A stretch of 64,000 nucleotides of DNA from an uncultured Bacteroidia bacterium (GCA_902773925.1 CACYGI010000003.1:62001-126000), one strand, 5' to 3'; numbered from the stretch's first letter, positions 16,952 to 25,782 are shown. The notes: generated by a model not told the origin, from the sequence alone. Made by a program: numbers and translations.

Positions 16952-17725
16952 CTACTCCCTGACGGCAGATATCCGGTACATCTTTGGCCAATACTTGCCT
17001 GTGACATAGATATAACCGGTCTCCGGATTATAGGCGATGCCGTTCAGCACATCGGTCGAAGAAGTCCGCAGACTATTGGGCAGGATATCGCTGCAGTCCA
17101 CGATACTCGTGATCACGCCGTCCGATGGACGGATCCTCACGATTACATCGCTGCCATAGACATTGGCCCATATTTCTCCCTCGATATACTCAAGCTCATT
17201 GAGATAGGCGATCTGTCGGCCCTCGAAAGTCACTTTGATCTGCCGGCGAATCTGGAACGATGCCGGATCGCGGAAATAGATGCGGTCCGTCCCGTCGCTC
17301 ATAATCAGGCTCTGGCCGTCCGTGGTAAGGCCCCATCCCTCTCCCTGATAGGCAAAAGTCCGCTTCTGCTCGAACGTCTCGGGATCCAGGACGAAGCACG
17401 TACGCTCCTGCCAGGACAGGACATACAGATTATTGCCGAGTATGCAGCTGCCCTCGATAAAATACCGCCTCGGGAAAGACTTCATCTTCACGACCTTGCC
17501 GGAGGCCAGATCCACGATGCGCATCGAAGACGAACCGTACTGGCCCGTGGACTCATACAGCCTGCCCTTATGGAAAAACAGCCCCTGCGTATAGGCCCCG
17601 GTATCGTGCCGGAGCACCTGATCCACCCGATAAGTGAACCGCACAGGTTTCTGCGCGTCACATCCCGGGGCAAGGAGTGCAAGTCCCAGGACACAGGCGG
17701 CTATACGCAGTGCGAGACCTTTCAT
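16952..17725 (-). CDS. glutaminyl-peptide cyclotransferase (glutamine cyclotransferase, beta-propeller type)
   Basis: Converts N-terminal glutamine of exported peptides to pyroglutamate. The 257-residue protein has a lipobox-like LLAPGC (Cys22), so it is probably a periplasmic or outer-membrane lipoprotein. Family hallmarks of the beta-propeller cyclotransferases are present: YTQGLFF, ESTGQYG, EGWGLT, LNELEYI and WANVYGSD. It overlaps pyrG by 4 nt (ATGA), so it is translated from the pyrG message. Bacteroidetes often pyroglutamylate exported proteins that begin with Gln after signal cleavage, which fits the many AQ cleavage sites in this window. Confidence 0.88.
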   Translation of the reverse strand: MKGLALRIAACVLGLALLAPGCDAQKPVRFTYRVDQVLRHDTGAYTQGLFFHKGRLYESTGQYGSSSMRIVDLASGKVVKMKSFPRRYFIEGSCILGNNLYVLSWQERTCFVLDPETFEQKRTFAYQGEGWGLTTDGQSLIMSDGTDRIYFRDPASFQIRRQIKVTFEGRQIAYLNELEYIEGEIWANVYGSDVIVRIRPSDGVITSIVDCSDILPNSLRTSSTDVLNGIAYNPETGYIYVTGKYWPKMYRISAVRE

Positions 17726-19332
17726 CGTGCGGCCTTGAAATCCATAGCCGCGCGGACGAACGCGACGAAAATCGGTTGCGGACGCACGACGGTACTCTTC
17801 AGCTCCGGATGGAACTGCACGCCGATATAGAAAGGATGCTCGGGAATCTCAACGATCTCCACCAGGCCGGTGTCGGGATTGCGTCCGGTAGTCTTCATAC
17901 CGGCAGCCTCCATCTCGCTCAGGAACTTGTTGTTGAACTCATAGCGGTGGCGGTGGCGCTCGTGGATAATCTCCTGGCCATAGATGCGGTATGCCAGCGA
18001 ATCCTTCTTAAGCTTGCAGGCATAAGCGCCAAGACGCATCGTACCGCCCTTGATGGTCAGGGACTTCTGATCCTCCATAAGGTCGATGACGGGGTAGGGG
18101 GTATTGGGATTGACCTCGGTCGAAGCTGCGCCCTTCATACCGAGCACGTTGCGTGCAAACTCGATGACAGCCATCTGCATTCCGAGGCAGATGCCGAACA
18201 TCGGCACGTTGTGGGTGCGGGCGTAATGCGCCGCGACGATCTTGCCTTCCAGTCCGCGTTCGCCAAATCCCGGGGCGATCAGGATGCCGTCCTTGTCGCC
18301 GAACAGCTCCTCGGCATTTGCCTCGGAGATATGCTCGCTGTGAATGCTGGTCACGCGGACGTGGCACTCATTGGCCGCTCCGGCGTGGATAAACGCCTCC
18401 TGAATGGACTTGTATGCGTCCTGAAGCTCGACATACTTGCCGACCAGGGCGATGTGGACCTCCTTCTTGGGATTCTTGATCCGCTTGAGGAACTCCTTCC
18501 AGTTGTCCAGATCCGGCGGCGGCGCCTGAATGCCGAAATGATCAAGCACGATGCTGTCCAGACCCTCCTTCTGCATATTGAGCGGCACCTCGTAAATGGT
18601 AGGGGCGTCGTAAGACTCAATGACGGCGTTGGGACGCACGTTGCAGAAAAGGGCGATCTTGCGCTTCATATCGGCCGGGATATGATGCTCCGTGCGGCAA
18701 ACGATGATGTCCGGGTGCACGCCATATTGCTGCAGCATCCGCACGGAATGCTGTGTAGGCTTGGTCTTCAGCTCCTTTGCCGCGCCAAGGTAGGGGATGA
18801 GCGTCAGGTGGATGGAGAGGCAGTCTTCGGCCGGCAGCTCCCACTGCAGCTGGCGTTCGGCCTCGATAAACGGCAGCGACTCGATATCGCCCACCGTACC
18901 GCCGATCTCCGTGATGATGATATCATACTGGCCGCTCTTGCCCAGCAGCATCATACGGCGCTTGATCTCGTCCGTGATATGCGGGATGATCTGCACTGTC
19001 TTGCCCAGATACGCGCCTTCGCGCTCCTTGTCTATCACCGTGCGGTAAATCTTGCCGGTGGTGACGTTGTTGGCCTTTGAGGTGTAAATGTTGAGGAATC
19101 GCTCGTAATGACCCAGGTCAAGGTCGGTCTCTGCGCCGTCCTCCGTCACGTAGCACTCGCCGTGCTCGTAGGGATTGAGCGTGCCCGGATCGATGTTCAG
19201 ATAGGGGTCAAACTTTTGGATAGTGACTCTCAATCCTCTGGCCTGTAAGAGCTTGGCCAGAGATGCGGCGATGATGCCCTTACCAAGGGATGAAGCGACT
19301 CCGCCGGAAACGAAAACGTATTTGGTACTCAT
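17722..19332 (-). CDS. pyrG: CTP synthase
   Basis: UTP + ATP + glutamine to CTP, the last step of de novo pyrimidine nucleotide synthesis. At 536 residues it is full length: the synthetase domain starts YVFVSGGVASSLGKG, and the C-terminal class I glutamine amidotransferase has the nucleophile in FGICLGMQ and the His/Glu pair near the end in QFHPE. Its upstream region has TACCTTTA (near -7 consensus) close to 19369. Confidence 0.98.
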   Translation of the reverse strand: MSTKYVFVSGGVASSLGKGIIAASLAKLLQARGLRVTIQKFDPYLNIDPGTLNPYEHGECYVTEDGAETDLDLGHYERFLNIYTSKANNVTTGKIYRTVIDKEREGAYLGKTVQIIPHITDEIKRRMMLLGKSGQYDIIITEIGGTVGDIESLPFIEAERQLQWELPAEDCLSIHLTLIPYLGAAKELKTKPTQHSVRMLQQYGVHPDIIVCRTEHHIPADMKRKIALFCNVRPNAVIESYDAPTIYEVPLNMQKEGLDSIVLDHFGIQAPPPDLDNWKEFLKRIKNPKKEVHIALVGKYVELQDAYKSIQEAFIHAGAANECHVRVTSIHSEHISEANAEELFGDKDGILIAPGFGERGLEGKIVAAHYARTHNVPMFGICLGMQMAVIEFARNVLGMKGAASTEVNPNTPYPVIDLMEDQKSLTIKGGTMRLGAYACKLKKDSLAYRIYGQEIIHERHRHRYEFNNKFLSEMEAAGMKTTGRNPDTGLVEIVEIPEHPFYIGVQFHPELKSTVVRPQPIFVAFVRAAMDFKAAR

Positions 19333-19383
19333 TTGATGCTGTTTCTAATACCTTACAGGTAGTAAAGGTACGAATTGTTTTTG

Positions 19384-19391
19384 TATCTTTG
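19384..19391 (+). promoter_or_regulatory. -7 element of the thiamine-uptake operon
   Basis: TATCTTTG is a perfect -7 element about 20 nt upstream of the first helix of the TPP riboswitch. Confidence 0.5.
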
Positions 19392-19410
19392 CCCCCGGAA
19401 AACATAATAA

Positions 19411-19494
19411 TTTTTATGGGGGTGCCCCGCAAGGGAGCTGAGAACATACCCCTGACAACTTGATCCGGGTAATGCCGGCGGAGGGAATTAAAAA
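19411..19494 (+). promoter_or_regulatory. TPP riboswitch (THI element)
   Basis: All conserved TPP-aptamer blocks are present in order: GGGGGTGCCCC, GGGAGCTGAGAA, ATACCC, ACTTGATCCGGGTAATGCC and GGCGGAGGGA. The P1 strands can be TTTTTA (19411-19416) with TAAAAA (19489-19494), so ligand-bound P1 would include the base A of the start codon at 19494. No separate terminator is visible, which suggests control of translation initiation. It shows that the following receptor and transporter handle thiamine. Confidence 0.95.
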
Positions 19495-21641
19495 TGAAAA
19501 TCGCATTGACTGCAGCTGCTTTGCTGCTTTGTGTGGGCGTTTCGGCCCAGCAGATCGAACAGACAAGTGAAATTGGCCCCAGTGATGATGTCACGCTCAA
19601 CGAGCGGATTGACAGCACGTTGATAGTCTCCCTGCGGGCTTCTACGCGTACGCCGGTGGCCCATACCGGCATTTCGCGCGAAGAGCTGCGAAGCACCAAT
19701 TCGCTCTCTTCGCTGCCGATGGTGCTCTCGCTTCAGCCTTCGGTCGTCGCGACCAACGAAGGCGGCACGGGCCTCGGCTATTCTAAGATGAGGGTTCGCG
19801 GCAGCGACGCTTCCCGCATCAACGTTACGCTCAACGGAGTTACCATTAACGACGCCGAGTCCCAGGAGGTGTTCTGGGTCAATATGCCGGCCATCTCCGG
19901 ACTTCTGGGCAGCGTTCAGCTGCAGCGCGGCGTGGGTACCTCGGTCAACGGCAGCGGTGCATTCGGCGCCAGCGTCAATATGCGTTCGGGCTATGTCCGC
20001 CCCGCTCCGTATGCCGAAATCGAGCTCTCGGCGGGCTCATTTCTTACCGGAACGGTAAGCGCCGCAGCCGGAACGGGCCGGATGGCGGACGGTCTTTCGC
20101 TCGATGTGCGCTACGCATACAATACCACCGAAGGCTATCTGGACAATGCCACGGCGCGCCTGCATTCGGCTTATGCGGCACTGGACTGGTACAGCGGCAG
20201 CAATTCCCTGCGGCTCACATATCTGATGGGTAAAGAGCGTACCGGCCTGACCTGGTACGGCATCCCGAAGGATTCGGTCGCGACCAATCCCCGCTACAAT
20301 CCGGCCACACCCGGCGATACAGACAACTACGCCCAGCATCATATCCAGGGCGTGTATCTGCATCAGTTCTCGCCTGCGCTTTCGGCTTCGGCGACCCTCA
20401 ATTTTACCAAGGGTGACGGCTACTACGAGTATCTGCAGACCGATCCGTTGGCGGAATACTATTCGACGCGCAACGCGATGGATAACGTTTACAGCGTGGC
20501 GACGGCCAACCTCAAATACCAGACGGCCCAAGTGCATCTGATCGCCAACGCCTCGTACTCCATATACGAAGGAGGTCACTACGGTTATCGCGTATATGAT
20601 ATAACCCAGGCGGGATTCTATCCCGATGAGTACAACAGGACTATATACGACAATACCGGCTACAAGACGGACGCTTCCGCTTTCCTTCGCGGCGAATGGC
20701 TGCTCTGGGACTGCGTCAACCTCTATGCCGACATGCAGTACCGCCACGTCTTTTACCGTATCAACGGCACCGAAAAGAAAGGACCGGAGCTCGACTGGAG
20801 TGCGTTGTATGACTTCTTCAATCCCAAGGGCGGCATCTCCTGGCAGATTGGGGACAGCCGGCTCTACGCATCCGTAGCCGTCGCGCACAAGGAGCCTGCC
20901 CGCAGCGACATCAAGGACGCCATTCAGGGCGGAAAGGCGGATGAGATCCTGCCGGAGCGGCTGGTGGACTGGGAGTTCGGTTACAGCTTCGCAAATAAGC
21001 ATCTTGCGCTTGGCGCGAATATCTATCTTATGGAATACAAGAATCAGCTTGTGCAGACCGGCAAGCTCAGCGAAAACGGCTACTCCATCAAGGCGAACGT
21101 GCCGCGCAGCTACCGCCACGGCATCGAGCTGACTGCGGCGTGGAAGCCTGTCGGGATGCTCACCATAGATGGCAACCTGACGCTGAGCCGCAATAAGATA
21201 CTCGATTATACCAATTGGGTGGACTGCTACGACAATCCGGTGTACTGGACGCCACTCGAGCAGCGTCAGGAGTATCTGGGCACGACCGACCTGCTGCTTT
21301 CGCCCTCTGTGACAGGCCGCGCAGGCGTCACTCTCAAGCCAGTAACGGGCCTTTCTCTGGCTGCCGTCTGGAAATATGTAGGCAGGCAATATTACGACAA
21401 TACCTCCTGTGAAGACCGCGCCCTGCCGGCCTATGACGTTCTTTCCTTCAGCGCTGAATATTGTCTTAACAAAACGATAAGTTTTGCTATATTTGCCGAA
21501 AATATCCTCAACAAGACATACGTTGCGGATGCCTGGGTGTACAGGGCTGTATTTGCCGACGGCTCGCCCGATTACATCGAAGACGGACTATTCCCGCAGG
21601 CACCGTTCAACGCGATGTTCAAGGTGAGGCTGACTTTTTAG
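19494..21641 (+). CDS. TonB-dependent receptor for thiamine
   Basis: A 715-residue outer-membrane receptor with a signal peptide ending at VSAQ, a plug domain at about residues 55-170 (ELRSTNSLSSLPMVL, RVRGSDASRINVTLNGV, LQRGVGTSVNGSGAFG) and a 22-strand barrel ending in the C-terminal aromatic signature FKVRLTF. It lacks the N-terminal carboxypeptidase-like domain of SusC proteins. Substrate assignment to thiamine rests on the TPP riboswitch in its leader and the PnuT gene 6 nt downstream, the known Bacteroidetes thiamine-salvage arrangement. Confidence 0.93.
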   Translation: MKIALTAAALLLCVGVSAQQIEQTSEIGPSDDVTLNERIDSTLIVSLRASTRTPVAHTGISREELRSTNSLSSLPMVLSLQPSVVATNEGGTGLGYSKMRVRGSDASRINVTLNGVTINDAESQEVFWVNMPAISGLLGSVQLQRGVGTSVNGSGAFGASVNMRSGYVRPAPYAEIELSAGSFLTGTVSAAAGTGRMADGLSLDVRYAYNTTEGYLDNATARLHSAYAALDWYSGSNSLRLTYLMGKERTGLTWYGIPKDSVATNPRYNPATPGDTDNYAQHHIQGVYLHQFSPALSASATLNFTKGDGYYEYLQTDPLAEYYSTRNAMDNVYSVATANLKYQTAQVHLIANASYSIYEGGHYGYRVYDITQAGFYPDEYNRTIYDNTGYKTDASAFLRGEWLLWDCVNLYADMQYRHVFYRINGTEKKGPELDWSALYDFFNPKGGISWQIGDSRLYASVAVAHKEPARSDIKDAIQGGKADEILPERLVDWEFGYSFANKHLALGANIYLMEYKNQLVQTGKLSENGYSIKANVPRSYRHGIELTAAWKPVGMLTIDGNLTLSRNKILDYTNWVDCYDNPVYWTPLEQRQEYLGTTDLLLSPSVTGRAGVTLKPVTGLSLAAVWKYVGRQYYDNTSCEDRALPAYDVLSFSAEYCLNKTISFAIFAENILNKTYVADAWVYRAVFADGSPDYIEDGLFPQAPFNAMFKVRLTF

Positions 21642-21647
21642 TGTACT

Positions 21648-22352
21648 ATGATCCAATCCATCCTCGAACAGTTCAATTTTGCGGCCTACGGTTTCTACGA
21701 CTGGCTTGAGATGGTCGCTATGATCCTGGGTATCATATACGTGGTGTATGAGATTCGCAAGAGCATCACGATGTGGTATTTTATGATAGCTTCGGCCATT
21801 GCGTTCCTCATCTTTTTCTGGCACGAGCAGTTTTGGGCTATGTGGCTGATTCAGATATATTATATCGTATCAGGCATTTACAGTATATTCAAATGGCGCA
21901 AGATACGCGCCGCAACCATTGCGCAGCACGGCTATGACGATCCCAAGAAGGATAAGAAGATAGCCATCGTCAGGATGAATCCCGTCAAGGTGGCCATAAG
22001 CAGCGCCATAGCCGTAGTTGCATTTTTCGCACTTGCCTGGGCGCTTGGCCGTGTCGGCGATACGCCTATGGACTATGCTGGCAATCCCTGGCCCGCAAAG
22101 CACTGGTGGGATGCGGCGCTTGCCGTAGGCAGCATGCTCGCGACCTACTGGCTGAGCCAGTCCTACTTTGAGCAGTGGTATATGTGGATGGTAGTCAACG
22201 TGATGGCTGTCGGAGTGTTCCTCAAGGGCGGCCAGTACTGGACCATGATACTCTATGCCGTATATATCACGATGGTCATCATCGGTATCATCACCTGGCG
22301 CCGTCACGGTGTCATAGTCGACGAGAAGGCTTCGCCGGCCAAAACCGAATAG
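21648..22352 (+). CDS. pnuT: PnuC-family thiamine transporter (PnuT)
   Basis: A 234-residue inner-membrane protein with about seven hydrophobic segments and the family's tryptophan-rich substrate-site region (SYFEQWYMWMVVNVMAV). The PnuC family transports vitamin precursors by facilitated diffusion coupled to intracellular phosphorylation. Being second in a TPP-riboswitch operon after a TonB receptor marks it as the thiamine member. Trapping of thiamine would need a kinase; the next gene, 5 nt downstream, encodes a kinase-like ATPase. Confidence 0.9.
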   Translation: MIQSILEQFNFAAYGFYDWLEMVAMILGIIYVVYEIRKSITMWYFMIASAIAFLIFFWHEQFWAMWLIQIYYIVSGIYSIFKWRKIRAATIAQHGYDDPKKDKKIAIVRMNPVKVAISSAIAVVAFFALAWALGRVGDTPMDYAGNPWPAKHWWDAALAVGSMLATYWLSQSYFEQWYMWMVVNVMAVGVFLKGGQYWTMILYAVYITMVIIGIITWRRHGVIVDEKASPAKTE

Positions 22353-22357
22353 CAGTT

Positions 22358-23194
22358 ATGATTCTTATAGCTGACAGCGGCGGTACCAAGACCGATTGGA
22401 CCCTGCTCGACGGTGCGCAGGTTGTGTCGCGTCTTCGGACCGAAGGCCTGCACCCTGTTTTCTCCACTCCCGAAGAGATAGTCGCCCACGTTCGCGCCGA
22501 AGTAGCTCCGGCACTTGCATCGGCTCCAGCAAAGATTTTTTTCTACGCTGCAGGACTCGTTTCAGGGGAGTCCGGTAAGCGCCTTGAGGATTGCTTCCGC
22601 GAGGTATTCCCTGCGGCCGTGACGCAATGCAGCAGCGACCTTCTCGGTGCGGCGCGCGCACTTTTCGGCGATCAGCCGGGCGTGGCGTGCATTCTCGGTA
22701 CCGGATCCAACAGTTGCTTCTATGACGGCGACCGCATCGCCGACAATATCCGCGCGGGCGGTTTTATCCTCGGCGACGAGGGTTCCGGCGCGCATCTGGG
22801 CCGGATGCTGATCTCGGATTTCATCAAAGGCCTGCTGCCGCCCGACCTGGGGATGGAGTTCGTACGCCGCTACGGACTGGATTATCCGGCCATTGTGGCA
22901 AAGGTTTATCGCGAAGCGAATCCCAATAAGTTCCTGGCTTCGTTCTCGGTATTTATCGAGGAGCATCGCTCACATCCGTATATGCAGCGCCTGCTCCGCG
23001 AGAGCTTCCGGCTTTTCCTGCAGCGCAATGCCAGCCGTTACGGTCACGAGGACTGCCCGGTCGGATTCGTGGGTTCGATCGCCGTTGTTTTCCGCGAGGA
23101 GCTGTGCGCTGAGATGCGTGCTGCAGGTCTCATCGCCGGCGATTTCATGAAGAGTCCGATGGAAGGCCTGATCCGTTACCATTCAATTTCTTAG
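22358..23194 (+). CDS. BadF/BadG/BcrA/BcrD-type ATPase, N-acetylglucosamine kinase-like
   Basis: A 278-residue ASKHA-fold kinase starting MILIADSGGTKTDW, with the phosphate-1 motif at the N-terminus, a phosphate-2-like LGTGSNSCFYDG near residue 105 and an adenosine-site LGDEGSGAHLGR near residue 130. The upstream open frame is an extension inside pnuT and is not the real start. This family includes glucosamine and N-acetylglucosamine kinases, and many Bacteroidetes members are uncharacterised. Its place in a thiamine operon, where thiamine pyrophosphokinase is usual, is unexpected. The substrate cannot be assigned. Confidence 0.82.
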   Translation: MILIADSGGTKTDWTLLDGAQVVSRLRTEGLHPVFSTPEEIVAHVRAEVAPALASAPAKIFFYAAGLVSGESGKRLEDCFREVFPAAVTQCSSDLLGAARALFGDQPGVACILGTGSNSCFYDGDRIADNIRAGGFILGDEGSGAHLGRMLISDFIKGLLPPDLGMEFVRRYGLDYPAIVAKVYREANPNKFLASFSVFIEEHRSHPYMQRLLRESFRLFLQRNASRYGHEDCPVGFVGSIAVVFREELCAEMRAAGLIAGDFMKSPMEGLIRYHSIS

Positions 23195-23809
23195 ATGAGT
23201 CCCGACAACCATATCCCCAAGCTTCTGGACGATGCCCTCGAGCAGTTCGCCACCCTTCCCGGTATCGGGAGGCGGACGGCGCTGCGCCTGGCGCTCTTCG
23301 TCCTGGACAGCCCTAAGGAGAATGTCGAGCATTTCGCGTCCTCTCTGGTGCGGCTCAAGCAGGAGGTCAAGTTCTGCCCTAAGTGCCGGATGATCAGCGA
23401 AGAGGGTGCCTGCCCGTTCTGCTCGGACAGCAGGCGCGATCACTCGACGGTCTGCGTCGTGGAGAGCCTGCGGGATGTGATAAGTATCGAAAATACCGGC
23501 CAGTACAAGGGCCTCTATCATATTCTGGGAGGGGTGATTTCTCCTCTGGACGGCATCGGTCCTGCTGATTTGCCGATAGATGAACTGGTGCGCCGTATAG
23601 AAGAGGACGGTATCAAGGAAGTCATCTTCGCCCTGAGTACCGGGATGGAAGGGGAGACCACGGCATTCTATATCTACAAGCGTATTTCCTCGCTTCCGAT
23701 AATTGTTACAGCCCTTGTCCGGGGCGTGGGATTCGGCGACGACCTGGAGTACGTGGATGAGCTCACGCTCGGCCGTTCGATTTCCAACCGCCAGGTATTC
23801 AATCCGTAG
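23195..23809 (+). CDS. recR: recombination mediator RecR
   Basis: Works with RecF and RecO to load RecA on gapped DNA. The 204-residue protein has the N-terminal helix-hairpin-helix (LPGIGRRTALRLA), the four-cysteine zinc finger CPKC-CPFC at about residues 60-75, a Toprim domain (VCVVESLRDVISIENT) and the C-terminal Walker-like segment. The ATG follows the kinase stop with no gap. Confidence 0.96.
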   Translation: MSPDNHIPKLLDDALEQFATLPGIGRRTALRLALFVLDSPKENVEHFASSLVRLKQEVKFCPKCRMISEEGACPFCSDSRRDHSTVCVVESLRDVISIENTGQYKGLYHILGGVISPLDGIGPADLPIDELVRRIEEDGIKEVIFALSTGMEGETTAFYIYKRISSLPIIVTALVRGVGFGDDLEYVDELTLGRSISNRQVFNP

Positions 23810-23812
23810 CCT

Positions 23813-24385
23813 ATGTCATTCTGGATGGTGTTTCTCATAGCGGTTTCGCTGTGCTTCGATACTCTTGCCGTATCGATGGTGGGAGGTGCATGCACCAGCG
23901 GCCGCAGCCGCGCAAAGGACCTTCTGATAATCGGCAGTTTCGCTTTATTCCAGGGCGGTTTTGCGCTTCTGGGATGGCTGCTGGGACATTCCGTTCTCGA
24001 ATTGATAGACCGTTTCGACCATTGGATCGCATTCCTGCTGCTTTCGTGGATCGGCCTCAAAATGGTGGTCGAGGCACTTCGCCCGGGCCGTCAGGAGGAA
24101 GGGCCTGACCTGCTCAAGCCCGCCAGCCTGGTGATGGCCTCCGTCGCTACGAGCATCGACGCCCTGGCCGTCGGCATTTCTTTCGCGATGATGGAAATGC
24201 CGCTCGCCACCATCCTGCTGGATTCGCTTCTTATCGCGGCCGTGACAGCCGTTGCCGCAGCCATCGGCCTCTACGGCGGCAAGCATCTGGGGGATAAGTT
24301 CGGACGCCGCTGCAATCTGATCGGCGGCCTGGTCCTGTTCCTTATCGGAGTTAAGATTCTTCTGGAACATCTTCTTGCCGGCTAA
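23813..24385 (+). CDS. mntP: manganese efflux pump MntP
   Basis: A 190-residue six-helix membrane protein of the MntP family. It is built of two similar halves, each with the conserved aspartate motif (SLCFDTLAVSM near residue 15 and SVATSIDALAVGISF near residue 110) that forms the metal path. No yybP-ykoY manganese riboswitch is visible upstream; the gene starts 3 nt after recR and so belongs to the thiamine/recR transcript unless an internal promoter exists. Confidence 0.92.
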   Translation: MSFWMVFLIAVSLCFDTLAVSMVGGACTSGRSRAKDLLIIGSFALFQGGFALLGWLLGHSVLELIDRFDHWIAFLLLSWIGLKMVVEALRPGRQEEGPDLLKPASLVMASVATSIDALAVGISFAMMEMPLATILLDSLLIAAVTAVAAAIGLYGGKHLGDKFGRRCNLIGGLVLFLIGVKILLEHLLAG

Positions 24386-24423
24386 AATATTTCGGCCGGG
24401 GTTCCGTTTTTGGAAGTTTTTTT

Positions 24424-24612
24424 TAACTTTGCGGTGCATAAACGGTGAAATGGCCGCAAATGAAGATGTATCTTTCTATAAAACAGTACAATAGCTCTAT
24501 CCGCACCGGGCTCTCCCGATACGGAAGGGGCTCATTGTCTAAACTGAACCCCCGAGCCTGCAGGTAAATTTCGTCAATTCACGGAATGTCAAACCTGTAA
24601 AACGGAAAGATC
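24424..24612 (+). promoter_or_regulatory. promoter and long structured leader of corA
   Basis: A perfect -7 element TAACTTTG (24424-24431) implies a leader of about 175 nt before the corA ATG, unusual here. The leader can form several hairpins: TCCG/CGGA (24500-24503, 24522-24525) enclosing CGGG-CTCT-CCCG, GGGGcTCA with TGAaCCCC (24527-24534, 24545-24552), and CAGGT with ACCTG (24561-24565, 24593-24597) just before the start. It does not match the M-box or any riboswitch I know. Confidence 0.4.
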
Positions 24613-25560
24613 ATGGTTCAGATTTTTTATAGCAAAGACAACAAAGTCCAGACAACACAATCCCTCGACATACTGAAGCAGATCACAGTCAAAGATGCAC
24701 TGTGGCTGGACCTTTTTGACCCCGAAGGAGATGAGAAGCGGGCCGTGGAGGTATTTCTCGGTACCAATCTGCAGAGCCGTGCACAGGCCGAGGAGATCGA
24801 GAGTTCATCCCGTTATTCGGAGACTGACCACGCCATCTTCATCAATACGGACTTCCTCATTCCGGGTCCTGAAGATTATTCCCTGGAGTCTGTTTCATTT
24901 ATCCTGGTAGATGATACTTTCGTATCCATCCGTCAGGTCGCCCTGCGCAGCTTCACCGACATCCAGCGCCGTATGATGGCCAACCCGAGACTCTATCCGG
25001 GTGGACATTCCATACTGGTCGGCATCCTGGAGAACCGTATCGACCTGGATGCGGATATGATAGAGCTGACCTCCAAGGAGATCGCGCAGTACAGCCGCCG
25101 CGTCAGCATGGGCGAGAATGTCGAGAACGAGTTCCTGCTGGATATCAACCAGCTGCAGGAAAATACGATGACCGTCCGCGAGAACATCATAGACAAGCAG
25201 CGAATGATATCCAACCTGCTCAAGAGCAGCAAGACTCCCAAGTCGGTCAACGGCAAGCTCAACATCCTTCTGAAGGACGTCAATTCGCTCATCAACCACA
25301 CCGACTTCAGCTTCGAGCGTCTGGAGTACCTGCAGAATACGGTCCTCGGTCTTATCAACCTCGACCAGACCCGCATCATGCGCATCTTTACGCTCGTATC
25401 GCTGCTGCTGATGCCTCCGACGCTGATAGCCAGCATCTATGGTATGAATATCAAGCTGCCTCTGGCGGGCGGCAACTGGGATATGCTCATCACCGGCGGC
25501 GTGATGGTCCTTTCGGTCGTCATCTCCATTATCATCTTCCGTCGCAGGAAGATGATGTAG
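24613..25560 (+). CDS. corA: CorA-family magnesium/cobalt transporter
   Basis: A 315-residue divalent-cation channel. The N-terminal two thirds form the cytoplasmic funnel with a long stalk helix (about residues 150-250). Two C-terminal membrane helices (about 255-275 and 292-308) flank the signature YGMNIKLP, the GMN selectivity loop. It has its own promoter and leader. Confidence 0.95.
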   Translation: MVQIFYSKDNKVQTTQSLDILKQITVKDALWLDLFDPEGDEKRAVEVFLGTNLQSRAQAEEIESSSRYSETDHAIFINTDFLIPGPEDYSLESVSFILVDDTFVSIRQVALRSFTDIQRRMMANPRLYPGGHSILVGILENRIDLDADMIELTSKEIAQYSRRVSMGENVENEFLLDINQLQENTMTVRENIIDKQRMISNLLKSSKTPKSVNGKLNILLKDVNSLINHTDFSFERLEYLQNTVLGLINLDQTRIMRIFTLVSLLLMPPTLIASIYGMNIKLPLAGGNWDMLITGGVMVLSVVISIIIFRRRKMM

Positions 25561-25582
25561 GAGAGCAATTTCTTATAATTTT

Positions 25583-25613
25583 TTTGCAGAAATAAAAAAA
25601 GATTGTACATTTG
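25583..25613 (+). promoter_or_regulatory. promoter of tRNA-Leu
   Basis: TTTG (25583-25586), 19 nt, TACATTTG (25606-25613), both elements perfect, ending 14 nt before the mature tRNA. Confidence 0.7.
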
Positions 25614-25627
25614 CAGTCCCAAACCCC

Positions 25628-25713
25628 GCCCAGGTGGTGAAATTGGTAGACACGCCAGCTTGAGGGGCTGGTGCCCGTAAAAGGGCGTGCAAGTTCGAGT
25701 CTTGTCCTGGGCA
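25628..25713 (+). tRNA. tRNA-Leu (GAG)
   Basis: An 86-nt class II tRNA. Acceptor GCCCAGG pairs with CCTGGGC, the discriminator is A25713, the anticodon stem CCAGC/GCTGG encloses TTGAGGG (anticodon GAG), there is a long variable arm (GTGCCCGTAAAAGGGCGT) and a TTCGAGT T-loop. The 3' CCA is not encoded. Confidence 0.96.
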
Positions 25714-25723
25714 CTACGAAGCA

Positions 25724-25751
25724 GCTTCCGCAAAACGCGGAAGCTTTTTTT
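25724..25751 (+). terminator. rho-independent terminator after tRNA-Leu
   Basis: GCTTCCGC (25724-25731) pairs with GCGGAAGC (25737-25744) and is followed by seven T. Confidence 0.85.
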
Positions 25752-25774
25752 ATACACTTTCACCCAATAATGTG

Positions 25775-25782
25775 TATTTTTG
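25775..25782 (+). promoter_or_regulatory. -7 element of typA, next to the start codon
   Basis: TATTTTTG matches TAnnTTTG and ends 6 nt before the typA ATG at 25789, so transcription would begin at or within a few nt of the start codon. Confidence 0.5.

Noticed and set aside
16600..17007. Open frames on both strands near 16.6-17.0 kb
   Set aside because: They lie on the RNase P RNA, whose conserved blocks and P1 pairing are clear; they are not proteins.
22175..22357. Longer start for the BadF-type kinase
   Set aside because: The extension overlaps pnuT in another frame and is rich in His/Arg; the ATP-binding motif begins right after the ATG at 22358.
23700..23812. yybP-ykoY manganese riboswitch before mntP
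   Set aside because: There are only 3 nt between recR and mntP and no riboswitch consensus in the recR 3' end.
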